From the NCBI RefSeq assembly GCF_042643485.1, contig NZ_JBHRSJ010000005.1:29204-93203 (forward strand): a stretch of 64,000 nucleotides of DNA, written 5' to 3'. Each line of letters opens with the position of its first letter. The first letter of the stretch is position 1. The DNA comes from Azotobacter bryophylli. Its GTDB lineage: Bacteria; Pseudomonadota; Gammaproteobacteria; Pseudomonadales; Pseudomonadaceae. Positions 53,212-63,343 of this stretch are shown here, in pieces. The notes under the pieces were generated by a model. The model was not told the DNA's origin, did not search any database, and saw only the letters and a program-made list of their open reading frames with translations. A program made the position numbers and the translations under genes.

Positions 53212-55002
53212 ATGTCCTTCAACCACTACTACCAGAGCGAACTCACCGCCCTGCGCCAATTGGGCAGGCGTTTCGCCGAGCGCAATCCGGCGCTGACGCC
53301 GTTTCTCGGCCAGAGCGGGCGCGATCCTGACGTGGAGCGCCTGCTGGAGGGCTTCGCCTTCCTCACCGGGCGCCTGCGGCAGAAGCTCGACGACGAGCTG
53401 CCGGAGCTGACCCATTCGCTGATGCACCTGCTTTGGCCGAACTACATGCGCCCGCTGCCGGCCTTCGCCATGCTGCAGTTCGATCCGCTCGAGCGTCCCG
53501 GCCCGGCACTGACGGTACCGCGGAACACGCCGGTGGAATCGAGGCCGAACCGGGGCGTGACCTGCCGCTTCCGCACCTGCTACGCCACCGAGGTGCTGCC
53601 GCTGGCATTGGGCGCGATGGACTATTCGGTGAAGGGCGATGGCGCCTTGTTGAGCCTGCGCCTGACAATGAGCACTGACGGCCACCTCGGCGAGCTGAAC
53701 CTCAGGCAGCTGCGCCTGCACCTGGCTGGCGAGCGCTATATCAGCCAGCTGCTCTACCTGGGCCTGCTGCGTCACCTGGAGGGCATCCAGCTGATCGCCC
53801 TGGATGGCGAGGGCCAGCCGTTCAGGGATGCCCAGGGCCAGTCGCTGCCTGCATTGCGCCTGGAGCCCGACCGGGTGCAGCCGGTCGGTTTCGCCGAAGA
53901 CCAGGCGCTGGTCCCCTACCCGCTCAACACCTTCCGCGGCTACCGCTACCTGCAGGAGTACTTCGCCTTCCAGGACAAGTTCCTGTTCGTCGATCTGCTC
54001 GGTCTGGACGCCCTGCAGCGCCTGCCCGAGAAGCAGCTCAAGCAGGCCCGCGGTCTCGAGCTGCGCTTCGATATCCGCAAGGCCGGGCTGGAACGGATCT
54101 GCCCGACCCTGGACAACCTGCGCCTGTACTGCACGCCGGTGGTCAACCTGTTCGCCCACGACGCCATCCCGATCCGCCTGGACGGCAAGCAGGATCAGTA
54201 CCTGCTGCGTCCGGCGGAGCACGACGCCCTTCACTGCGGGGTCTTCTCGGTGGATCGCGTCACCGGCTGGAGGCCCGGCGGCATGGGCTACGAGGAGTAC
54301 GTGCCGTTCGAGTCCTTCGAGCACGACCCGAGCTTCGACGTGCCGCTGGCCCGGCCGCATTACAGCCTGCGCCAGCGGCCCTCGCTGCTCGGCGACGGCC
54401 TGGAGACCTGGCTGAGTTTCGGCCAGCGCGATCCCGACCGGCACGAGACGCTGTCCATCGAGCTGACCTGCACCAACCAGAACCTGCCGAGCCAGCTGGC
54501 CCCGGGCGATATCTGCCTGCCCAGCGAGGACACGCCGGAGTTCCTCACTTTCCGCAACATCGGCGCGGTGACGCCGAGCTACGCGCCGCCGCTGGAACGC
54601 GACTTCCTCTGGAAGCTGATCAGCAACATGTCGCTGAACTACCTGTCGCTGGCCAACGTCGAGGCGCTCAAGGTCATCCTCGAAACCTACGACCTGCCGC
54701 GTCATTACGACCAGCACGCGGCCAGGGTCGGCCAGCGCCGGCTCGGCGGGCTCAGGCGTATCGAGCACCGCCATGTCGACCGCCTGCACCATGGCCTGCC
54801 GGTGCGCGGGGTGCGCACCGAGCTGCTGATGGATGCCGAACACTACCTGGGCGATGGGGACCTGTTCCTCTTCGCCTCGGTGCTCAACGAGTTCTTCGCC
54901 CTGTACGCCAGCCTCAATTCCTATCACGAGCTGCACGTACGGAGTATTCAGGGAGAGTTGTATCAATGGACGCCGCGCATGGGGCAGCAGCCCCTGCTCT
55001 GA
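53212..55002 (+). CDS. tssF: Type VI secretion baseplate protein TssF
   Basis: 596 residues. It opens MSFNHYYQSELTALRQLGRRFAERNP, the TssF signature, and contains DPDVERLLEGFAFLTGRLRQKLDDELPEL. TssF and TssG form the baseplate wedge with TssE and TssK. AGGGA lies 8 bases before the ATG. Composition returns to high GC at this gene, marking the right edge of the cassette. Its last 37 bases overlap tssG. Confidence 0.96.
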   Translation: MSFNHYYQSELTALRQLGRRFAERNPALTPFLGQSGRDPDVERLLEGFAFLTGRLRQKLDDELPELTHSLMHLLWPNYMRPLPAFAMLQFDPLERPGPALTVPRNTPVESRPNRGVTCRFRTCYATEVLPLALGAMDYSVKGDGALLSLRLTMSTDGHLGELNLRQLRLHLAGERYISQLLYLGLLRHLEGIQLIALDGEGQPFRDAQGQSLPALRLEPDRVQPVGFAEDQALVPYPLNTFRGYRYLQEYFAFQDKFLFVDLLGLDALQRLPEKQLKQARGLELRFDIRKAGLERICPTLDNLRLYCTPVVNLFAHDAIPIRLDGKQDQYLLRPAEHDALHCGVFSVDRVTGWRPGGMGYEEYVPFESFEHDPSFDVPLARPHYSLRQRPSLLGDGLETWLSFGQRDPDRHETLSIELTCTNQNLPSQLAPGDICLPSEDTPEFLTFRNIGAVTPSYAPPLERDFLWKLISNMSLNYLSLANVEALKVILETYDLPRHYDQHAARVGQRRLGGLRRIEHRHVDRLHHGLPVRGVRTELLMDAEHYLGDGDLFLFASVLNEFFALYASLNSYHELHVRSIQGELYQWTPRMGQQPLL

Positions 55003-55973
55003 GCCGGCTCGGCCGGAGCATCCGCGAATACAGCCTGTTCCAGGGCGTGCTGATGGTGCTGGAGCGACTGAAAGCCGCACATCCCGAGCTGGACGATCCG
55101 GCGCTGTACGAGCGGCTGGAGTTCGTCGCCAATCCGAGCCTGGGCTTTCCCGGCAGCGACATCGAGCGCGTCGAGTTCTTCGAGGAGCACGGCGAGCTGC
55201 GGGCGCGGCTGAACGTCAACCTGGTCGGACTGTTCGGTGCCGGTTCGCCCCTGCCCGCCTTCTATGGCGAACAGGCTCTCGGCGACGGCGAAGCCGGCAA
55301 TCCGACCCGGGACTTCCTCGACCTCTTCAACAACCGTCTGCAGCGCCTGCTGCTGCCGATCTGGCGGAAGTACCGCTACTGGGTGCGTTTCGCCGGCGGC
55401 GCCAGCGACCCCTTCTCCGCCGAGCTGTTCGCCCTGATCGGCCTCGGCGGCCCGGCCATCCGTCAGTCCCGGGAGCTGAACTGGAACCGCCTCCTGCCCT
55501 ACCTCGGCCTGCTCAGCCTGCGTGCCCATTCGGCGGCACTGATCGAGTCGGTGCTGCGCTACTACTTCAAGCATGCCGAACTCGCCATCGAGCAATGCCT
55601 GGAGCGCCAGGTAGACATCCTTGCCGAGCAACGCAACCGTCTCGGCCTGGCCAACAGCCGGCTCGGCGACAGCCTGGTGCTGGGCGAGCGGGTGCGCGAC
55701 CGCGGCGGTAAGTTCCGCATCCATATCCGCGAGTTGTTCTGGGAGCGCTTCCACGAGTTTCTCCCGCTCGGTACGGGCTACCAGCCGCTCTGCGCCCTGG
55801 TGCGTTTCACCCTGCGCGACCCGCTGGACTACGACATCCGCCTGCAGCTGCGCCGGGACGAAATCCGCGAGCTGCGCATCGGCGAAGGCAATCCTTGCCG
55901 GCTGGGCTGGACCAGTTGGCTCGACCGCGAACGCGCCGACGGCATCGTCACCCTGGGCAACCGCATTCATTAA
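54966..55973 (+). CDS. tssG: Type VI secretion baseplate protein TssG
   Basis: 335 residues. It has the family core FFELHGELRARLNVNLVGLFG-like stretch and AFYGEQALGDGEA, and the C-terminal RFTLRDPLDYDIRL. It overlaps tssF by 37 bases, so translation is coupled. It builds the baseplate with TssF. Confidence 0.95.
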   Translation: MDAAHGAAAPALSRLGRSIREYSLFQGVLMVLERLKAAHPELDDPALYERLEFVANPSLGFPGSDIERVEFFEEHGELRARLNVNLVGLFGAGSPLPAFYGEQALGDGEAGNPTRDFLDLFNNRLQRLLLPIWRKYRYWVRFAGGASDPFSAELFALIGLGGPAIRQSRELNWNRLLPYLGLLSLRAHSAALIESVLRYYFKHAELAIEQCLERQVDILAEQRNRLGLANSRLGDSLVLGERVRDRGGKFRIHIRELFWERFHEFLPLGTGYQPLCALVRFTLRDPLDYDIRLQLRRDEIRELRIGEGNPCRLGWTSWLDRERADGIVTLGNRIH

Positions 55974-55984
55974 GGACTGATGGA

Positions 55985-58573
55985 ATGATCAACGTCGATC
56001 TGCAACAACTGGTACAGGCCCTGGATGCCGACAGCCGCCTCGACTTAGAAGGCGCCGCCGAGCGCTGCGTGGCCCGCGGCGGCAGCAGGATCCTCGTCGA
56101 GGATCTGCTGCTCGGCTTGCTCGAGCGCCCGCAGGGCCTGCTGGGGCGCGCCCTGCAGGATGCCGGAGTGGACGAGGCGGAGCTGGCCCGGGTGCTGAAG
56201 CCGCGCGCGGAAGCCAGCGAATCGCGCAACCCGGTGTTCTCCGCCGAACTGGTGCAGTGGCTGCAGGACGGCCTGCTGGTCGCCACTCTGGAGCTGGGTC
56301 AGAGTCAGATCGATCAGGCCGCGCTGATCCTCGCCCTGCTGCGCAACACGTTGCGTCATGCCGGCAGCCGCTACCAGCCGCTGCTGGCCAGGATCGATGC
56401 CGAGCGCCTGCGCGACCATGCCCTTGCCCAGCAGGCGCGGCCCTCTCGCGGGCAGGTGGCTGGCGGCGAATCGGCGCTGACGCGCTTCACCCACGACTTC
56501 ACCGGCCAGGCCCGCGCCGGCCGGCTCGACCCGGTGCTCTGCCGCGACGAGGCGATCCGCCAGATGGTCGACATCCTCGCCCGGAGGCGCAAGAACAACC
56601 CCATCGTGGTCGGCGAGGCCGGGGTCGGCAAGACCGCTCTGGTCGAGGGGCTGGCCCTGCGCATCGCCAGTGGCGAGGTGCCGGCAGCGCTCCGGGACGT
56701 CGAGCTGCTCGGCCTCGATCTGGGGCTCCTGCAGGCCGGGGCCAGCGTCAAGGGCGAGTTCGAGCGGCGCCTGCAGGGGGTGATCGACGAGGCGAAGGCT
56801 TCGCCTCGGCCGATCATCCTGTTCATCGATGAAGCCCACACCTTGATCGGTGCCGGCGGTCAGGCCGGTGGATCGGACGCCGCCAACCTGCTTAAGCCGG
56901 CTCTGGCGCGCGGCGAGCTGCGCACCATCGCCGCCACCACCTGGAGCGAATACAAGAAGTATTTCGAGAAAGACCCGGCCCTGGCCCGGCGCTTCCAGCC
57001 GATCCGGCTGGTCGAGCCGACGGTGGCCGAGGCGGCGACCATCCTGCGCGGCCTGGCGCCGGTCTACGAGAAAAGCCATGGCGTCTACCTGCGCGACGAT
57101 GCGGTGGTCGCCGCCGCCGAGCTGTCCGCCCGTTACCTCGCCGGCCGCCAGCTGCCCGATAAGGCGGTCGACGTGCTCGACACCGCTTGCGCCCGCGTAC
57201 GCATCAGCCTGGCCGCGCCACCGCAGGCACTGGAACGCCTGCGTGGCGAGATCGCCGAAGGCGAGCGCCGCCTGCTGGCGCTGACCCGCGATCTGGACGC
57301 CGGTCTGCCGATCGACCCGGATGCGCTGCGGCAGTTGGAAGATCGCCTGGCTGCTGCCCGCCTTGAGCAGGAGGCGCTGGAGAGCCGCTGGAGCCGTCAG
57401 CGCGCCCTGGCCGAGCGGCTGCTGGAGCTGCGTCGGCAGTACGCAGAAGCGCGTCGGCTGGCGGCCGATGGCGAATCACCGCCGAACCTCGCGCCGTTGG
57501 AAAGCCGGTTGTGCGAAGCCCAGGCCGAGCTGAGTGCGGCCCAGGCCGACGAGCGCCTGGTCAGCCATGAAGTCTGCCCGCGCCTAGTAGCCGAGGTGAT
57601 CAGCCAGTGGACCGGCGTGCCGCTGGCCCAGCTGGCCCGCGAGCATAACGCCAGGGTCGCCTCCTTTGCCCACGATCTGCGCCAGCGCGTGCGCGGCCAG
57701 GAGCAGGCGGTACGAATGCTCGACCGCGCCATGCGCGCCGCTGCCGCCGGGCTGAACGAGCCGGACGCGCCGGTGGGCGTGTTCCTCCTGGTCGGACCCA
57801 GCGGCGCCGGCAAGACCGAAACCGCTTTGGCCCTGGCCGATCTGCTGTATGGCGGCGAACGCTTCCTCACCACCATCAACATGGCCGAATTTCAGGAGAA
57901 GCACACGGTTTCGCGGCTGATCGGCGCGCCGCCGGGCTATGTCGGCTACGGCGAAGGCGGCATGCTCACCGAGGCGGTGCGGCAGAAGCCCTATTCGGTG
58001 ATCCTCCTCGACGAGGTGGAGAAGGCCGATCCGGACGTGCTCGACCTCTTCTACCAGATCTTCGACAAGGGCGTGGCCAACGACGGCGAAGGTCGGGCGA
58101 TCGACTTCCGCAACACCCTGATCCTGCTCACCTCGAATCTCGCCAGCGAGCGTATCGCCGCCCTCTGCCAGGAGGGGCGGCGGCCTGCCGTCGAAGAGCT
58201 GGAGCAGGCCATCCGCCCGGCGCTCAGCCGGCACTTCAAGCCGGCCTTGCTGGCGCGCATGCGCGTGGTGCCCTACTACCCGGTAGCCGGCGAGCTGCTC
58301 CATGAACTGGTCGCCCTCAAGCTGGCGCGGTTCGGCGAACGCCTGGCTCGCCGCCAGCTGTCGTTCAGCCACGGCGAGCCTCTGGTCGGCCATCTCGTCG
58401 AGCGCTGCAAGCATGGCGACAGCGGCGTGCGCTGGATCGACCAACTGATCGAGCGGCATCTGCAGCCACTGGTAGCCGATCGCCTGCTCGATGCCATGGC
58501 CGCCGGAGAAACCCTGCAGCGGGTGCATGCGACCCTGGATGGCGCCGGCGCCGTCGTCTGCGAGTTCGACTGA
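55985..58573 (+). CDS. clpV: Type VI secretion ATPase ClpV (TssH)
   Basis: 862 residues. The N-terminal ClpN domain (about 1-150) is followed by two AAA+ modules with Walker A GEAGVGKT at 210-217 and GPSGAGKT at 604-611, and the middle domain coiled coil (about 410-530). ClpV removes and recycles contracted TssBC sheaths. The ATG at 55985 gives MINVDLQQLVQAL as in known ClpV; the open frame further back lies within tssG. It starts 11 bases after tssG. Confidence 0.97.
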   Translation: MINVDLQQLVQALDADSRLDLEGAAERCVARGGSRILVEDLLLGLLERPQGLLGRALQDAGVDEAELARVLKPRAEASESRNPVFSAELVQWLQDGLLVATLELGQSQIDQAALILALLRNTLRHAGSRYQPLLARIDAERLRDHALAQQARPSRGQVAGGESALTRFTHDFTGQARAGRLDPVLCRDEAIRQMVDILARRRKNNPIVVGEAGVGKTALVEGLALRIASGEVPAALRDVELLGLDLGLLQAGASVKGEFERRLQGVIDEAKASPRPIILFIDEAHTLIGAGGQAGGSDAANLLKPALARGELRTIAATTWSEYKKYFEKDPALARRFQPIRLVEPTVAEAATILRGLAPVYEKSHGVYLRDDAVVAAAELSARYLAGRQLPDKAVDVLDTACARVRISLAAPPQALERLRGEIAEGERRLLALTRDLDAGLPIDPDALRQLEDRLAAARLEQEALESRWSRQRALAERLLELRRQYAEARRLAADGESPPNLAPLESRLCEAQAELSAAQADERLVSHEVCPRLVAEVISQWTGVPLAQLAREHNARVASFAHDLRQRVRGQEQAVRMLDRAMRAAAAGLNEPDAPVGVFLLVGPSGAGKTETALALADLLYGGERFLTTINMAEFQEKHTVSRLIGAPPGYVGYGEGGMLTEAVRQKPYSVILLDEVEKADPDVLDLFYQIFDKGVANDGEGRAIDFRNTLILLTSNLASERIAALCQEGRRPAVEELEQAIRPALSRHFKPALLARMRVVPYYPVAGELLHELVALKLARFGERLARRQLSFSHGEPLVGHLVERCKHGDSGVRWIDQLIERHLQPLVADRLLDAMAAGETLQRVHATLDGAGAVVCEFD

Positions 58574-58583
58574 GGTGCCGCCG

Positions 58584-60104
<1,521 letters not shown>

Positions 60105-60183
60105 GGCCAAGCCCATGTTCAGCGCCGGTGGGCCGTCGCCCCGCGAAACCCGATCACTTTTCCACTCCCGAGAAGGACTTCGC

Positions 60184-60315
60184 ATGCTGATCCGCTTCTG
60201 TTCCACCGCCCTGCTGGTTCTGGCGCTGACCGCCTGCAGCGGCAACTACAAATTCAGCGACGACGACTATCGCCCGCTGGGCGATCCGCAGGCGCTCAAC
60301 CGCGGCAATCGATAG
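60184..60315 (+). CDS. Small lipoprotein of the T6SS locus
   Basis: 43 residues from the ATG at 60184. A type II signal with lipobox LTAC (Cys18) leaves a mature peptide of only 26 residues (SGNYKFSDDDYRPL and on). Ser after the Cys points to outer-membrane sorting. The preceding AAGGA supports this start; the frame extends back to 60097 without a signal. P. aeruginosa H2 has a short unnamed gene at the same point. Its role is unknown. Confidence 0.65.
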   Translation: MLIRFCSTALLVLALTACSGNYKFSDDDYRPLGDPQALNRGNR

Positions 60316-60331
60316 AGGGATAACAGCAACC

Positions 60332-61525
60332 ATGGAACTGGTCTTCGATGTAGTCGGCGCGCAGCAGTTCGTGCCGGGTCTTGCGACCAGCAAAAGCTTC
60401 CGTCAGGCCGGCGGCATCATCGGTCGTGCCGAGGATTGCGACTGGGTGATCCCGGACCGCAAGCGCGTCCTCTCCGGACATCATGCCGAGGTGAGCTACC
60501 GCGACGGTGCCTTCTATCTCACCGATACCAGCAGCAACGGCATTCGCCTCAAGGACAGCGGCGCCAGCCTGGTCAGGAGCCAGCCCCAGCGCATCGAGCA
60601 CGGCAGCGTCTACTGTCTGGGCGATTTCGAGATCCGGGCGCGCCTGATCCAGGATCCGGCGCTGTTCGAAGGCGATATCGGCCGCCCGCAGCCGGCCGGC
60701 AGCATCATCCCGGACGACGCCTTCCTCGACCTCGATCCGCTGGTCGCCCTGGATCAGCAGGAGCGCGTCTATGCGCAGGTGGACGAACTGGACGCGCTCA
60801 TCCAGCCGCCCAGGAGCCAGGCGCCGCAGCGCGACTACGCGCAGATCGACGAGGAGAACCTGCCGCTGCCCGAGCTGGTGATACCGGCGCCGGAACCGCA
60901 GCCCGGGCGCACCATCGAGCCCGAGCGACTGCCTCCGGATTTCTGGGAGCGTTTCGGCGCCGCCCTCGGTCTCGAACTCGACGACCTGGACGACGACGCC
61001 CGCGAAGAGCTGGCGCTGAACGCCGCCCGCCTGCTGCGCCAGAGCGTCGGCAGCCTGCAGCAGACCCTGCGTACCCGCAGCGAGCTGAAGAACGAGCTGC
61101 GTCTGGCCTTGACCACGGTACAGGGCGCCGGCAGCAATCCGCTCAAGCATGGCAGCGATACCACAGAGACCCTGCGCCTCCTGCTGCGGCCCGGCAGGCC
61201 CGGCCAGCTGTCGGCCGAGCAGGCGATCAGCCGCGCCTACCGCGATCTGCAGGCGCACCAGGTGGCGTTGCTGGCGGCCAGCCGCGCCGTGCCCAAGGGC
61301 CTGCTGGCGCAGCTCGCGCCGGAGCAGCTGGTGCTGCGCTTCGAGCGCGAGCGCCGGCCCCTGCTCGCCACCGCCGGCAGCCGCTGGCGCGCCTACCGCC
61401 GGCTGCACGAGTCGCTGGCCCGGGACGACGACTGGAGCGAGCGCCTGTTCGCCCGGGACTTCGCCAAGACCTATGAGGAACAGGTACGCCTGATCGCCAC
61501 CCTCGACACCGACCTGCAAGGATGA
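60332..61525 (+). CDS. Type VI secretion FHA-domain protein (TagH/Fha)
   Basis: 397 residues. An FHA domain (about 22-105) binds phosphothreonine and holds the conserved GRAEDCDWVIPD and SGHHAEVSYRDGAFYLTDTSSNG. The C-terminal region (about 200-397) is the TagH-specific domain. FHA proteins in T6SS are scaffolds, often controlled by a PpkA-type kinase; no kinase gene is in the window. It follows the lipoprotein by 16 bases. Confidence 0.9.
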   Translation: MELVFDVVGAQQFVPGLATSKSFRQAGGIIGRAEDCDWVIPDRKRVLSGHHAEVSYRDGAFYLTDTSSNGIRLKDSGASLVRSQPQRIEHGSVYCLGDFEIRARLIQDPALFEGDIGRPQPAGSIIPDDAFLDLDPLVALDQQERVYAQVDELDALIQPPRSQAPQRDYAQIDEENLPLPELVIPAPEPQPGRTIEPERLPPDFWERFGAALGLELDDLDDDAREELALNAARLLRQSVGSLQQTLRTRSELKNELRLALTTVQGAGSNPLKHGSDTTETLRLLLRPGRPGQLSAEQAISRAYRDLQAHQVALLAASRAVPKGLLAQLAPEQLVLRFERERRPLLATAGSRWRAYRRLHESLARDDDWSERLFARDFAKTYEEQVRLIATLDTDLQG

Positions 61526-61530
61526 TCCCC

Positions 61531-62007
61531 ATGCCCCGCTTTCTCACCCTCGCCGCGCTGCTCGCGCTGGGCGGCTGCTCGGCGCTGTCGCCCTATTCCC
61601 ACACGACCAAGCTGGATCTGACCCTGGCCGGCAGCGAGCGCCTCAATCCGGACCTGCACGGCCGGCCCTCGCCGATCGTCCTGCGCCTGCTCGAACTCAG
61701 GCATCCGGTGGCTTTCGAGAACGCCGATTTCTTCGCCCTCTACCAGAGCCCGAAGCAGGCGCTGGCGCCCGATTGGGTGGCCCAGGAGGAGCTCGAACTG
61801 CGTCCCGGCGAACGGCGCGAGCTCAAGCTCTCGGTTCAGCCGGGCAGCCGCTACGTGGGCGTACTGGCCGCCTACCGCGATCTGCCGGACGCCGAGTGGC
61901 GCTTCGTCATTCCCCTCGAGGAAAAGGCGATCAACCGCAGCGAACTCGGTCTCGACGAACACGGCATCCGCGATCTTGCCGCCGATCCGGCCAATACGGG
62001 GAAATAG
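61531..62007 (+). CDS. tssJ: Type VI secretion outer-membrane lipoprotein TssJ
   Basis: 158 residues from the ATG at 61531, with AAGGA about 8 bases upstream. The signal peptide MPRFLTLAALLALGGCSAL has the lipobox LGGC with Cys16. The mature domain carries the TssJ beta-sandwich with RPSPIVLRLLELRHPVAFENADFF. TssJ anchors the TssL-TssM membrane complex to the outer membrane; tssL and tssM are not in this window. An ATG at 61522 is in frame but leaves the ribosome site too close. Confidence 0.94.
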   Translation: MPRFLTLAALLALGGCSALSPYSHTTKLDLTLAGSERLNPDLHGRPSPIVLRLLELRHPVAFENADFFALYQSPKQALAPDWVAQEELELRPGERRELKLSVQPGSRYVGVLAAYRDLPDAEWRFVIPLEEKAINRSELGLDEHGIRDLAADPANTGK

Positions 62008-62009
62008 AC

Positions 62010-63341
62010 ATGACTGCGCACAAGGTAGTCTGGCAGGAGGGCATGCTGCTGCGCCCGCAGCATTTCCAGCAGAGCGACCGTTACTACGATCACCAGCTGA
62101 AGGCCCGTACCCGGTTGCTCGACAGCTATGCCTGGGGCTTCTTCGGCCTGGAGATCGACCGCCAGTTCCTCAACATGGGCAAGCTGGTGCTCAGCCAGGC
62201 CAGCGGCATCCTGCCCGACGGCAGCCTGTTCGAGATCGGCGGCGAGCGCGAGCCGCTGGCTCTCGACGTGCCGCCCAACACCAGCAACACGCCGGTGTAC
62301 CTGGCACTGCCGCTGGCCACCGGCAACCACATCGAGAGCCGTCGGCCGGAGCAGAAGGACGTGCTGGCGCGCTACACCGCCTGCGACGAGGAAGTCGCCG
62401 ACTCCAACGCCGGCGACGGCGGCTCCAGCCAGGTCAGCACCGCACGTCCGGATTTCCGTCTGCTGCTCGGCGAGCGGCAGAGCGACCAGGCCTTCGTCCG
62501 CCTCAAGCTCTGCGACATCCTCGACACCACGCCGGACGGGGTGATCGTGCTGGATGGCGAATTCATTCCGACCTTCATCGACTTCCAGGCATCGAGTTAC
62601 CTGCTGTCCTGCCTGAAGGAAGTGATCGGCATGCTCGCCCATCGGGGCGACATCCTCGCCGAGCGCATCCGCGCCACCGGCAAGGTCGGCGGTGCCGAGG
62701 TCGGCGACTTCATGATGCTGCAGCTGATCAACCGCCACGAGCCGGTGCTGCGCCATTACCTGGGGCTCGAGCGGGTGCATCCGGAGCAGATCTATCGCGA
62801 ACTGCTCGGCCTGCTCGGCGAACTGGCCACCTTCTCCGGCGAGAGCAAGCGCCCGCGCCTTGACGGCCGCTACCAGCACGGCGATCAGGGCCTGAGCTTC
62901 CGCAAGCTGATGGATGCGATCCGCCAGGTGCTGTCCATGGTGCTCGAACAGCACGCCATCGAACTGGCCCTGCAGCAGCGCCAGTACGGTATCCGCGTCT
63001 CGCCGCTGCACGACCACAAGCTGCTCGGCACCTCCACCTTCGTCCTCGCCGCCAGCGCCCAGTGCGACTCCGAGGAGCTGCGCTCGCGCCTGCCGGCGCA
63101 CCTCAAGGTCGGTCCGGTCGAGCGCATCCGCCAGTTGGTCAACCTGCACCTGCCGGGCATCGGGATCAAGCCGCTGCCGGTGGCACCGCGGCAGATTCCC
63201 TTCCACGCCGGCAAGACCTACTTCGCCCTGGAGCTCAGCAGCGAGGAGCTGGCCCAGCTGGAAGGCTCCGGCGGCTTCGCCTTCCATGTTTCCGGCGAGT
63301 TTCCCGGACTCGAACTGAAGTTCTGGGCGGTCAGGAACTGA
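62010..63341 (+). CDS. tssK: Type VI secretion baseplate protein TssK
   Basis: 443 residues, typical of TssK. It begins MTAHKVVWQEGMLLRPQHFQQSDRYYD, the family hallmark, and ends with KFWAVRN. TssK links the baseplate to the TssJLM complex. The ATG at 62010 follows the tssJ stop by 2 bases. Usually tssL and tssM follow, but vgrG is next here. Confidence 0.96.
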   Translation: MTAHKVVWQEGMLLRPQHFQQSDRYYDHQLKARTRLLDSYAWGFFGLEIDRQFLNMGKLVLSQASGILPDGSLFEIGGEREPLALDVPPNTSNTPVYLALPLATGNHIESRRPEQKDVLARYTACDEEVADSNAGDGGSSQVSTARPDFRLLLGERQSDQAFVRLKLCDILDTTPDGVIVLDGEFIPTFIDFQASSYLLSCLKEVIGMLAHRGDILAERIRATGKVGGAEVGDFMMLQLINRHEPVLRHYLGLERVHPEQIYRELLGLLGELATFSGESKRPRLDGRYQHGDQGLSFRKLMDAIRQVLSMVLEQHAIELALQQRQYGIRVSPLHDHKLLGTSTFVLAASAQCDSEELRSRLPAHLKVGPVERIRQLVNLHLPGIGIKPLPVAPRQIPFHAGKTYFALELSSEELAQLEGSGGFAFHVSGEFPGLELKFWAVRN

Positions 63342-63343
63342 GC

